A DNA stretch of 64,000 nucleotides from Symbiodinium natans (lineage: Eukaryota > Sar > Dinophyceae > Suessiales > Symbiodiniaceae), in assembly GCA_905221605.1 (NCBI GenBank), contig CAJNDS010002183.1:310001-374000 (forward strand). The letters are read 5' to 3'. A program made the position numbers and the translations under genes. Shown here piece by piece: positions 55,175-64,000 of the stretch (within the stretch, counting starts at the first letter, position 1; every line of letters begins with the position of its first letter). The notes below the pieces were generated by a model, which saw only the letters and a program-made list of their open reading frames with translations, was not told where the DNA came from and searched no databases.

Positions 55175-58100
55175 ATGGCAGTGGCTGAAATTGAAAGCCC
55201 GTCCAATTTGAGGTACTGCTGCCTCTCGGAAGAGACTCGGAAATGCGAGCTCTTATTGCATTGGAGGCAAATGGCAGCGATATGGGTGTTTTTTTTCCTT
55301 GTTGCGGGTGGGTCATATCATGCCCCGCCCGTGATGCTGCCGGCCATTATGGAAGAGTTCCACACAGACCAGTACCACGTGTCCTGGATTCCGAGCGTCT
55401 TTCTGCTCACGAAAGCACTCTCTACCGTCCCGGGCGGCTTTGCGGTGGACACCTTTGGCAGTACTCGATGCCTCCGGGCGGGTGCGGTGATGATCTTGAT
55501 ATCTTCGGCTCTGTATCCCATGGCACCCGACCTTTGGTGTCTGGCGGCCTTACAGGGAGTCATTGGTGTGGCATACAATCTGAGCGGCATCACAGTGTGC
55601 ATTATCTTCGTGACGTCTTGGTTTGACCAGCAGAGAGCGTTGGCTATTGCTGTTTTATCAACTGCCTTCAGTTTTGCTGGGATCTTCTTCCCTCCTGCGA
55701 CTAGGTATAGGCCCTTGGGACATGTTTTATGCGTTCCTTTAACCCGTGGACTCAAGATGCTCTAGAGGCCCTGAACCCTCAATTCCTAAACCCTAAACCC
55801 TAAACCCTAAACCCTAAACCCTAAACCCTAAACCTTATAAACCCTAAACCCTAAACCGCGAACCTAGGTGTTGGGGAGCCTGATCCAGCACCATGGCTGG
55901 CGAACCGCCGCCTGCCTCACGCCCTTTGTGACAGCCACCGTTGTCACTGGGATGTGCTTCAGGAAGCCCCAACAATACGCTCTAAAATCTACGCAAGAGT
56001 TTACAGTTGTAGAACATATCAACAAACCCAAACCTAACAGGCAGAATTAATTAGATGTAAGGTGCTATCACTTTTCATATCTAGGGTGCTTCTCTAGGAC
56101 CCGGAGTAGGGCCCTATTCCTGTTTTAGGGTCGGGGTTCCCTTATACTCCCCTTAAAACCACAAAGCGTGCCCTTTTGATTCCTAGGTTACTCCTGGGCC
56201 TAGTTTTAGCTCTTCCTAGGTCATCCCTTTGGGTTTCCTGGCCCTTCGCGACGGCACCCTGCTGCGCAGTCGCAACGATCGGAGGCGGCATTTCCAGGCC
56301 GGCCGAGTCCCGTGAGCCCCCCCCGAAAGTCCCTAAAGCCGTTTTCCGAGGTCAACCCTGAACTGGTTTCGGGTGTCGGGTTTAGGGTTTCGGGTTTCGG
56401 GTTTAGGGTTTAGTTCTGGCCGGTTTTCATTCTTCCGAAGGCGCCAGAATTCGGGATTTCAAGTGTTTTTCGCAGAACAGCTGGGACTGCAGAACAAAAA
56501 ACCTCCGACTCATCGAGTTTCGTAAAGACGGCAAGAAGAACATGCAGCTACAACGCTGGGTTGTGCAGGTATCAACGGCTTTCATGGCTCTACGGGCCAG
56601 ACCCTAAACCCTAAACCCTAAACCCTAAACCCTAAACCCTAAACCCTAAACCCTAAACCCTAAACCCTAAACCCTAAACCCTAAACCCTAAACCCTAAAC
56701 CCTAAACCCTAAACCCTAAACCCTAACCCTAAACCCTAGAGAAGGATAAATGACAGCACCAGAGCCACAGTCGGTAATCACTGGCTCTTAGTAGGGAATG
56801 AATTAGGGAGTTAGCTACATGGGTGTGTTGTTACCTATTATCTTAGGGTTTAGGGTTTAGGGTTTAGGGTTTAGGGTTTAGGGTTTAGGGTTTAGGGTTT
56901 AGGGCATGTTATCTTTATCTGTAAGTGTGTATACATATATATGTGCAGAGGATATAATTAGTGTACCTCATTTTTGAGTAATGTTAGCTCCTAGACAGGC
57001 GCAAAACTTGGAACCCGAGCAAGATCACATACAAGCTGCGCAGAAAGCAGTCTTTGTCACGGCTTCAGAAAGCCATCATCTCACCAAATCTTGCAAAACT
57101 TAAACCTGAAATACATTTCAAATGAGGGATGAAGATGTTGTAGCGATGCTTTCATGCAAACCTTCAGCTTTAAGCCCCCAACCCCTAACTCCCCTCTGAG
57201 CAAGCTAGGCCCGAGAGAGACCTTGGACTACACGAAACCCTGAGCCCTAAGCCTAAACGCCCCGCAATCGTTAGCCATCCCAGCAGTTCGACCTCTCTGG
57301 GCTCCACCATCGAGGGTTTGGGGTTTCGGGTTTAGGGTTTAGGGTTTAGGGTTTCGGGTTTGGGGTTTAGGGTTTAGGGATGTTTAGGGTTTAGGGCTTA
57401 GTGTAAGTGACCTCTGTTGCAGCCTAGGGCAAGACCTGAACGAGCTGTTTATGCATGTCGGGCTTCAGAGCCCAGAGCCCCAGACCAAGTGAGCATCTCG
57501 CCCCTAAACCCTCAACCCTAAACCCTAATCCCTAAACCCTAAACCCTAAACCCTAAACCCCAAACACCTCTAGACTCTAAACCCTATAAACCCCGAACTC
57601 TGAAACCCTAAACCCTAAAACCCCAACATCCCAAAACCCTAAGACCCCAAACCCTAAATCCCAAGAAGCTCACAGGTCATGAGGCGTGAGGGCGAGGAGG
57701 GGGATGACGCAAGCGAGCAGGACCCGCAAGGAGGGCAACTGGGCGGCGGCTACTAAGGAACAGGGTTTAGGGTTTAGGGTTTAGGGGTTAGGGTGATAGG
57801 GTTTTTGGCTTTTCGGGTTCTGGCTTGTAGGGTTTAGGGAGTAGGGTAAGTTGTTTAGATCATGGCCTCAAGACGAAAAAGTTGTTTTACTTAGCAGGGT
57901 TTAGGGTTTAGGGTTTTGGGTTTTAGGGTTTTGCGGTTTTCGGGTGTAGGGTTTTAGGGTTTTACGGTTTTAGGGTTTAGGGTTTAGGGCTTAGGGTTTA
58001 CGAGCCCAGGCAAGGGCAGCATCTTCCCCTGAACTTCTGGCAGAGTCTGCGGCTGGGCGCTGTCTGGCACCTTGCATTCCTGTCCCTCTACCAGCCCCCT

Positions 58101-59743
58101 GGGCTCATGTTAGGGAGCCATTTCAGGCTTTTAGTGGGTTTAGGGTTTGGGGTTTAGGGCTAGGGTTTAGGGTTATAGGGTTTAGGGTTTAGGGTGATGG
58201 GTGATGGGTGATAGGGTTTAGCGTTTAGGGTGACAGGGTTTAGGGTTTAGGGTTCCAGGGTTCCAGGGTTCCAGGTTCTAGGGTTGTAGGGTTTAGGGTT
58301 GCTGTTGCGGAGCTAAAGGGTTTAGGGTTTTGGGTTGCTGTTTTGGAGGTTAAGCCACGTTACTTAAGAGAACGGAACCACACTTTATCATTGGCAGTCT
58401 ATCTCATGGGTAGCCTAAGTCGCCAGCTCAACCTAAGTCGCAAGCTCCTTATAGCAGGCTCTACATCATCATTGCCTTAATCAACACCCTGGTCCTGTAT
58501 CTGAAGACGGACGTGGGCATGGGGGTGGAGCTCTGTGGCTTCTACTCCTCCGTCGTCTTCCAGGCCTCCATAGCTGCCAAACTCCTGGCAGGGGCTTCCC
58601 TGGACACACGGCAAGCCTTGACAGGCCTCGTCAGCTGCTTCGTACCTTGGGGGAGCAAAGGAGCCGAACAAAAGTTGGGGTCGTCTGCCCCAGACTAGAG
58701 GGATTTCCTACTGTTTCCTATTAAGGCAGAGTAATGAACCTTAAACCCTTTAGGATATGCTCTTTTCTGCAATAATATAATTCCTATGAAGCCATCATAT
58801 GAACCATAAACCCTTTTAGTGTTCATTGGGCCCCTGAGGTACTTTTGCTTGGGACCCTACTGCCCTTGGACTTTCACAAAGGGGGGCGTTCCCTGACATC
58901 CAACCATACCCAGCTCCTAGCCTTTGCAGTGATATATGGCCTCGGCTTTGGGGGCACCTTGGGGATACTTGGGAAGATTTTTCAATTTTGTTGGCCCTAA
59001 ACCCTAAACCCTAAACCCTAAACCCTAAACCCTAAACCCTAAACCCTAAACCCTAAACTTAAAACCCTAAGGCACCTACTCGGTGCTGTGCGCGAAGCCC
59101 GCCAAGATGTTTGGGAAGATGGAGGAGTTCAGCAAGCTGCAGGGCTTTCTGATGTTCTTCCAGGTGGTGGCTAGATCCCTCTTGGGAGTTTTTTGTTTAG
59201 GGTTCAGGGTTTCGGGTTAAGGGATATAAAACCCAAGAGGATATGAAATATATTACTATTATTGAGGTTCTAAGGGGAGTATAGGTTGGCGGCTTCTTGG
59301 GCACGCTCGTCACTGGCCGCTCAGCCGCATTTTTGGGGTTGTTGCATGTTGTTGCCAGGTGCGGCTTGCGCCACGCAGGTCGGTGCAGACCTGGCTTGGC
59401 TGAGACAGGGGGGGGGGTTTAGGATATTAGGGGTACCTTATTCGGGCCCTTACCAGAAGAGAATCCTAGTATTCAGAGGTCTATTTTAGGGTCCCCCATT
59501 TTCGTAAACCCCCACATGTTGAGTCACTGCACACAAGGCAAGCTGCGTGCCCTGACTGGAAGCTACACGACCTCCTTCCACATATTCATCTTCATGGCTT
59601 TCATGGCGTGCTTACACTACCTTGGCCTGGAGTTGTCCTCGACGTCCCGCGAACTCAGAGCCCAGAGAAGTTCCCTGAGGGAGCACACTCATGCACACCC
59701 TTGCCTTCCCCCAGCGGCACGCTGGGGCGCGTCCAGCGTGTAG
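55175..59743 (+). CDS. major facilitator superfamily transporter (monocarboxylate-transporter-like)
   Basis: Well-supported exons are 55175-55696, 55868-about 55962, about 58020-58093, 58458-58641, 58839-58953, 59072-59166, 59285-59315 and 59538-59743 (TAG). Probable loop exons lie near 56482-56568, 56997-57110, 57428-57490 and 57676-57753. The first exon has a short cytoplasmic N-terminus and about five membrane helices (MAAIWVFFFLVAGGSYHAPP; WIPSVFLLTKALSTVPGGFA). It also holds the motif VTSWFDQQRALAIAVLSTAF, and the next exon continues LIQHHGWRTAA. A basic loop may follow. The C-terminal half runs LAFLSLYQLYIIIALINTLV, LLAFAVIYGLGFGGTYSV, LMFFQVVGGFLGTLVTGKLR, ALTGSYTTSFHIFIFMAF. This is a 12-helix MFS carrier; the substrate cannot be told from sequence. 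Confirmed-frame introns use GC, GT, GC, GT and GC donors. The join 55696/55868 and the loop exons are the least certain. Confidence 0.82.
55697..55867 (+). mobile_element. MFS intron 1: family F remnant plus CCCTAAA array
   Basis: GGTATAGGCCCTTGGGACATG at the left matches the left end of family F. The element is then lost into a CCCTAAA array (55780-55855). A GC-AG splice keeps the frame (FFPP-VLGSLI). The target duplication is not clear. Confidence 0.55.
56094..56203. mobile_element. element family C in the MFS loop region
   Basis: The ends CTAGGACCCGGAGTAGG and GGTTACTCCTGGGCCTAG are inverted repeats around GGGGTTCCCTTATACTCCCC. Confidence 0.78.
56602..56740. repeat. CCCTAAA array
   Basis: About 19 units. 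An inverted TTTAGGG array follows at 56845-56903, separated by a half family D element (CTGGCTCTTAGTAGGGAATG at 56783). Confidence 0.93.
57895..58330. repeat. degenerate TTTAGGG stretch
   Basis: Units with TTTTAGGG, TTATAGGG, GTGATGG and TTCCAGGG changes lie on both sides of the exon at about 58020-58093. Confidence 0.75.
58094..58457 (+). other. MFS intron before helix 7-8 exon
   Basis: GC donor (GCCCCCTGGGCTC) and AG acceptor (TTATAGCAG). Joins LAFLSLYQ to LYIIIALINTLV. GCCC and GCTC at the borders may be a diverged duplication. The interior is a degenerate TTTAGGG array plus a duplicated AACCTAAGTCGC segment (58410-58445). Confidence 0.6.
58642..58838 (+). mobile_element. MFS intron, introner-like with GTAC duplication
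   Basis: GTAC occurs at 58642-58645 and 58839-58842. The element begins CTTGGGGGAGC and ends GGGCCCCTGAG. The interior has two related blocks (ATGAACCTTAAACCCTTTAG; ATGAACCATAAACCCTTTTAG). GT-AG; the join gives GLVSCFVLLLGTLLPLDF. Confidence 0.82.
58954..59071 (+). mobile_element. MFS intron, introner family I with CCCTAAA array
   Basis: GCAC occurs at 58954-58957 and 59072-59075. It begins CTTGGGGATACTTGGGAAG, as in the MMPL intron at 39854. The right part is replaced by about 9 CCCTAAA units ending CCCTAAG. GC-AG; the join gives GLGFGGTYSVLCAKPAK. Confidence 0.83.
59167..59284 (+). mobile_element. MFS intron, introner-like
   Basis: The left CTAGATCCCTCTTGGG and right TTCTAAGGGGAGTATAG are imperfect inverted repeats. 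GTGG and GTTG at the borders may be a diverged duplication. GT-AG; joins FFQV to VGGFLGTLVTG. Confidence 0.65.
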
Positions 59744-60700
59744 GAAGAAGGCTTGTATAGGGCTTGTAAGATGTCAGGGTTGGGGTTCACGTCGGAAAAA
59801 CCCTAAACCCTAAACCCTAAACCCTAAACCCTCTCTCCTCTCAAAAGCCCTTCAACCCAAGGGGCCATTCAAAGAGGGTTTAGGGTTTAGGGTTGGGATT
59901 CTGCGTTGTCTCCTTAGGGTATGGAGGTGCTTGGAAGCTGTGCAGCCTGTCTCACTCCTGCCGACCTCTTTCCCCTGGTCAAAAGGAGCTCTTTGACCAG
60001 AAGCTCTTATTCCCTTTTTAGGGTTTGGGGTTTGGGGTTTAGGGTATTATTTTCTCTGGACCCTCCCGGCACCCAGCCCGATGCTGACAAGCGGGGTGTT
60101 GAGGGCCTCCGCCTATTAGCAATTAGGGCGTAAGGCTCAGAGTTTAACCCGCACTAAACCCTAAACCCCAAACCCAAACCCCTCGACCCCTAAACCCCAA
60201 ACCCTCGACCCCCAAACCCTACACTCTACTCCAGCTCGAATCCAGCCGTGCTTTGTCTCTCTCGTGTTTTTTGGCTTCGGATTTCAGATTTCAGGGTTTA
60301 GGCTTTAGGCCCCCTACTGTAATATGTCTGCCAGCCGACTCAAAATTTTAGCGGGGGGAGGGGGGTTCTAGTATAGGGGGGAGGGGATTATAGGGTTTAG
60401 GGTTGGCAGTTTTAGGGTTTAGGGTATACGCACGCTAACCCGAAACCCTACAAGCCATAAACCCAACTCAGTGAGGTTTTAGGGTGTCTATCATAAACTC
60501 TATAACCCTAAACCCTAAACCCAAAATCCTAAACCCTAAACATACCAGAACCCGCAACTACCCATAGAAGTGCTCAGAGCTCCGCATTCAACTTGTCACT
60601 GAGGGGTGGGTGGCAGGTATAACCCTAAACCCTAAACCCTAAACCCTAAACCCTAAACCCTAAACCCTAAACCCTAAACCCTAAACCCTAGACCCTGCTC
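59744..60700. other. region downstream of the MFS gene: short arrays, no supported gene
   Basis: CCCTAAA at 59800-59832 and 60620-60692, short TTTAGGG runs near 59876 and 60017, and a G-rich stretch at 60352-60390. Only short open frames. Confidence 0.45.
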
Positions 60701-60703
60701 CAG

Positions 60704-61020
60704 GGAATTCAGCTCGCAGACCTTGACGCCACCGATCTGGATAAGGAGATCTTTTTCTCCAATCCAAGCGAGGCGGATCAAGCACAAACCTGCGCGCAGT
60801 CTCGCACAGTTGCCCATGAAGCGCTGAGAACCTACTCAGTCCAACATGCCAGGACGGGCGATTATACCCTACAATCCCTTAAAGAGCCCCCTTATAGGGT
60901 TGACTGAGGGGATTCTAGGGCCTTTATGGTCCCCATCCTGGTGGTCAGGTGCGCAGCAGGTATTACCCGCAAGTGTGCCGCCTCGTTCAGGCGGTTGCCT
61001 GGCATGCAGGGGTTCGGAGG
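60704..61020 (+). CDS. two in-frame exons of an unidentified gene
   Basis: Exon 60704-60852 reads GIQLADLDATDLDKEIFFSN, PSEADQAQTCAQSRTVAHEA and LRTYSVQHA. A GA-AG intron holding a family G element leads to exon 60949-about 61018 (CAAGITRKCAASFRRLPGMQ). The frame is kept. Acidic then basic, apparently soluble; no family recognised. CCCTAAA lies directly upstream and TTTAGGG directly downstream. Confidence 0.5.
60850..60941. mobile_element. element family G
   Basis: The ends CAGGACGGGC and CCCCATCCTG are inverted repeats. The core ATTATACCCTACAATCCC and GGGTTGACTGAGGGGATTC matches the nested copy at 39402-39493. The splice donor of the surrounding intron falls inside the left terminal repeat (CCAG|GACGGG). 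Confidence 0.8.
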
Positions 61021-61049
61021 GTTTAGGGTTTAGGGCAGATGTGGGAGTA

Positions 61050-61188
61050 CTTGGAGGTTCATGGTACGTATTAACCCAAATACAACTGTACTTACTGTAC
61101 TTCTAACCATACTAGGGCACTTAAGGGGCCTATCAGTGGGTTATAGGTGCAGTAATAACTTGGTTAATATGTACCATAAACCTCCAAG
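61050..61188. mobile_element. element family E, best preserved copy
   Basis: The ends CTTGGAGGTTCATGGTACRT and ATGTACCATAAACCTCCAAG are inverted repeats of about 20 bases. AGTA borders both ends. The interior has AACTGTACTTACTGTAC and AGGGCACTTAAGGGGCCTAT. No open frame. Confidence 0.85.
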
Positions 61189-61330
61189 TAGGAGCCATGT
61201 TCGAGCCTGTAGGGCTAGTAGTCTAGCACTGTAGGTCAGACGTCTGGTTCATGTCCTCCAGGCAGAGTATCTTTGAGCCTAAGCCCTAAACCCTAAACTC
61301 TAAACTCTAACCCTAAAGCCACTTCCTCCA

Positions 61331-61382
61331 GAAGCCAAGGTCACAGGAGCAGATCGAGTGCTGGCATTCCACCACAAGGACA
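61331..61382 (+). CDS. exon-like island
   Basis: After CCAG the frame EAKVTGADRVLAFHHKD is protein-like and ends near a C run. It may continue the gene at 60.7-61.0 kb. Confidence 0.3.
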
Positions 61383-61429
61383 CCCCCCCCCTCCCAGGGT
61401 GACAGACCTGGCTTCACTGCAGCTTGGGT

Positions 61430-61560
61430 TCAGGAGGTTTCGGGGGTTTAGAAGTTTTTGGAGGTTTAGGAGGTTTAGAAGTTGTAAGAGGTTCAGGAGG
61501 TTTAGAAGTGTTTAGGAGGTTGAGGAGGTTTGGGAGGTTGAAAATGAAGGGTCTTGGGTT
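61430..61560. repeat. GGAGGTTTA-type degenerate tandem repeat
   Basis: Nine- to twelve-base units around AGGAGGTTTAGAAG repeated about 10 times, unlike the 7-base arrays elsewhere. Confidence 0.75.
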
Positions 61561-61726
61561 CAGGGTTGAGGGCTAGTTTTCACAGTGCGCAGAGCCGCGA
61601 TGTACACTTACTGTTCTATCTAAGTTGTTGATTTGAACTTATGTGTCCGAATTTGTAAGTGTCAGCTCTTGGAGCCAGCAAAATGTGCGCGGTGCATGTA
61701 TGTTCACGTTGATTCATGTTGTATGC

Positions 61727-61826
61727 CTTGGGATGTTCCCACTTATACTACTGCTCCTTAACAGGGATTCGTTTAGGGGGTACTACAATCCCTATTAAGG
61801 ACTGTTAGTGTAAGGGAGAAGATGCT
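61727..61826. mobile_element. element family B, left of a pair
   Basis: CTTGGGATGTTCCCACTTAT at the left; the right end is eroded (TTAGTGTAAGGGAGAAGATG). The inner CCTTAACAGGG and CCCTATTAAGGACTG hairpin is intact. Confidence 0.72.
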
Positions 61827-62080
61827 TTTGAGATTTGTAGCGGTGCGTTTGGGATGTTGATTGGATTGGGGTGGCGTGGCAGGTCCGGCACCAGCGGGCA
61901 GACTGCAAGCAGCCGGGCGAGGAGGAAGCTGCTGCTGGCATGGCCCTCAGCCGCCAGACTTGCCGCGATTCGGGCTGCTCCTGTCATTCAGTTGACCTTG
62001 AATTCTGCTGGCGTCGACCCTGAACGGTGTAAGACCAAAGGCCGAGGATGACGACTGTTCTGCACTTCATGACGAGCATT
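61827..62080 (+). other. 250-base island between two family B elements
   Basis: GC-rich unique DNA with a 65-codon open frame on + (61854-62051) and a 60-codon frame on the other strand. The AG before GTCCGGCACCAG (about 61883) could start an exon reading RHQRADCKQPGEEEAAAGMA. Product unknown. Confidence 0.35.
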
Positions 62081-62186
62081 CCTTGGGATGTTCCCCCTTA
62101 TACGAACAGTCCTTAATCGGGATTATAGTACCCCCTATTTGAATCCCAATGGACGACCTGTTAGTGTAAGGGGGAACATCCCAAAG
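62081..62186. mobile_element. element family B, right of a pair, with CATT duplication
   Basis: It starts CCTTGGGATGTTCCCCCTTA and ends AAGGGGGAACATCCCAAAG. CATT precedes it (62077-62080) and follows it (62187-62190). It is the best preserved family B copy. Confidence 0.87.
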
Positions 62187-62705
62187 CATTCCCTAGAACA
62201 GACGCACGAAGCGAACCATAGCCCAACAGGGAAGAAGGTCCCTGCCACGTTTTCGTGATGTGACGCGATTCAAGCCTCGAAAAGCACGCCCTAAAGCCAC
62301 AATGCCTTCATCTGCTGGTTATGGTTCTCGCTCCTATTATAGCGCTGAGGTTACGACTACCGAGCTGGCTACCAAGTTCTCTGAGAGAGTTGAGTGTGAG
62401 CTGCCCTTTAGGGTTTCGGGTTTAGGGTTTAGGGTTTAGGGTTTAGGGTTGAGGGTTTAGGGTTTAGGCCTACAGGCACTTGTAGACCCCGGTCTCAGGT
62501 CTGGTTTTGGGGAATGGCTCTTGCAGCTGTCATTGCTGTGGGCGTTTCTGAGCTCATGCTGCTCTACTTCCTCCCACTGTGTACCCCTCAACTGCTGCCG
62601 TGCAGTCTAGGCCCTAATCCTGCACTAAACCCTGCATCCTACACCCTAAAGCCCTAAAACCCTAAACCCTAAACCCTAAACCCTAGCCCTAAACCCTAAA
62701 CCCTA
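62187..62705. other. single-copy DNA and short arrays, no supported gene
   Basis: TTTAGGG at 62408-62468 and CCCTAAA at 62650-62706. Between them a frame rich in leucine (about 62515-62580) could be a membrane segment, but its borders are unclear. Confidence 0.35.
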
Positions 62706-62708
62706 AAG

Positions 62709-62809
62709 AAGCCGAGGTCCACAGCGACTACACGGCCGAGAGTGCATTCGAGGTGTGGGAGTGGCAGTGGGGAGCCCTGGGTCGGACAGTCCAACAGTTC
62801 CATGACGGG
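62709..62809 (+). CDS. exon-like island with clean borders
   Basis: The frame AEVHSDYTAESAFEVWEWQW, then GALGRTVQQFHDG, begins just after a CCCTAAA array (AAAG) and ends at GACGGG|GTTTAGGG. Strongly protein-like; possibly part of the gene seen at 60.7 kb. Family unknown. Confidence 0.48.
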
Positions 62810-63160
62810 GTTTAGGGTTTAGAGTTTAGGGTGTCGGGGATAGGGGTTAGGGTTTAGGGGAATGGAATACCGATGATGGGGGTTTAGGGTTTAGGGTTTA
62901 GGGTCTAGGGTTTAGGGTTTAGGGTTTAGGGATACTGATGATAAGGGTCATAAGTCACAAGGGTCATGAGTTCACTCCAAGCCGGAGAAGGCCAAAAAAG
63001 CTCTCAGGCAACAGCGTTCCGAACTGGTAACCGTAGCGCGCAAACGATGGCATTCATGCGGGTAGCTTCTCGAAATTAGGGTCCCTGCTTGGGTCCGCGC
63101 CAAGAGAATGTGAAGGCAAAGCCTGAAATTGTCGACTCGCGGCTCCGCAGGGGGCGTGAC
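62810..63160. other. TTTAGGG runs and unique DNA, no supported gene
   Basis: TTTAGGG at 62810-62935 with GGAATGGAATACCGATGATG between blocks, then about 200 bases of unique DNA without a convincing frame. Confidence 0.5.
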
Positions 63161-64000
63161 CTTGGGGGTTTCAGGGTTTTGGGTTCACTTTAGGGTTTCG
63201 GGTTTCGGGTTGAGGGTTTAGGGTTTACATGGTTTAGGGCTTAGGGTCTAGGCTCAGGGGACGGCACCCTTATAATACAGACCCAAAAGGGGAACCGAAT
63301 TCTTTAGAGAACTGCTCAATGCGCAGTTGCCAGCCCCAAACCGTAAACCCTTATAACCTGTACATCAACTCCCTGACCCTCAGCCCTAAACCCTGAAATC
63401 CTAAACCCTAAGGTTTCGGGTTTAGGGTTGGGTAAACCCTAAACCCTAAACCCTAAACCCTAAACCCTAAACCCTAAACCCCTTGGACCCCTATAAATCA
63501 ACTCCCAGGCTCAAGGGTCTGTCAGCAGAGGAGACAGCTGCTTTCCGGCAAGGCGCAGCTTGCAGGAGTTTGGGTTTGGGGTCTAGGGTTTGGGGTTTAG
63601 GGTTTAGGGTTTAGGGTTTAGGGTTTGGGGTTTAGGGTTTGGGGTTTAGGGCTTCGGAGTTTAGGGTTGGGGGGTTTGGGTTTAGGGTTCAGGGTTTAGG
63701 GTTTCGGTGTTGGTGTTTGGGATTTGGGGTTAAGGGTCTAGGGTTCAGGGGCTTCAGGGTTTAGGGCTTTCGGTTGAATGTATGTCGGCATATTGGGGTC
63801 GCTTTTGGAGTTCTGGGCTCAGCAGGGCTGATAAGGTTTAGGGTTTAGGGTTTAGGGTTTAGGGTTTAGGGTTTAGGGTTGCTCACACGCTTCCGAATCC
63901 TCTAACAAAGGTCAAGGGAGCAAAGGCAGGGACCAGGCAACTATCGTATTAAAGCCATCTTAAGCCTAAACCCTAAACCCTAGACCCTAAACCCTAAACC
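63161..64000. repeat. TTTAGGG and CCCTAAA arrays to the window end
   Basis: TTTAGGG-type at 63170-63250 and 63566-63780, CCCTAAA at 63433-63480 and 63964-64000, and a pure TTTAGGG block at 63835-63880. Islands of 60-100 bases lie between. No gene was identified. Confidence 0.85.

Overview
The window looks like nuclear DNA of a dinoflagellate, most probably of the Symbiodinium/Polarella type. Four things point there. The 7-base telomere-type repeat TTTAGGG occurs hundreds of times in both orientations. Every gene I can read is on the + strand. Exons are short and scattered. Many introns must use GC-AG or GA-AG borders to keep the reading frame, which is known for dinoflagellates. No rRNA, tRNA, CRISPR array or bacterial-type operon was recognised. 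The lineage is an inference, not a database result.

Layout. 0-2.0 kb: telomere-like arrays. 2.3-4.2 kb: a complete four-exon MATH-BTB-BACK gene (490 codons). 4.2-20 kb: mostly arrays and short inverted-repeat elements, with exon-like islands I could not assemble. 21.4-22.8 kb: part of a coiled-coil gene. 26.1-27.6 and 30.5-33.4 kb: two in-frame exon chains of one or two unrecognised, apparently helical proteins. 33.5-36.3 kb: little recognisable. 36.3-43.1 kb: a 16-exon MMPL/RND-type transporter of about 897 residues. 44.6-48.4 kb: an ankyrin-repeat gene. 49.6-55.0 kb: scattered islands and the 3' end of an unknown gene. 55.2-59.7 kb: a major facilitator superfamily (MFS) transporter. 60.7-62.8 kb: islands of at least one more gene.

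The most interesting system is the introns. At least nine families of short (about 90-220 base) terminal-inverted-repeat elements lie between exons. When the flanking protein is known (MATH, MMPL, MFS, ankyrin), removing the element plus one copy of a 4-base target duplication restores the conserved protein motif exactly. The first two bases of the left duplication (GT, GC or GA) serve as splice donor and the element's last two bases (AG) as acceptor. These are introner elements, and their target duplications explain the unusual GC/GA donors. TTTAGGG arrays have then grown inside several of them, apparently at small matches such as CCCT or GGTTTA, and some arrays themselves seem to supply splice sites.

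All exon joins were made by eye from frame, motif and duplication, so RNA data would be needed to confirm them.
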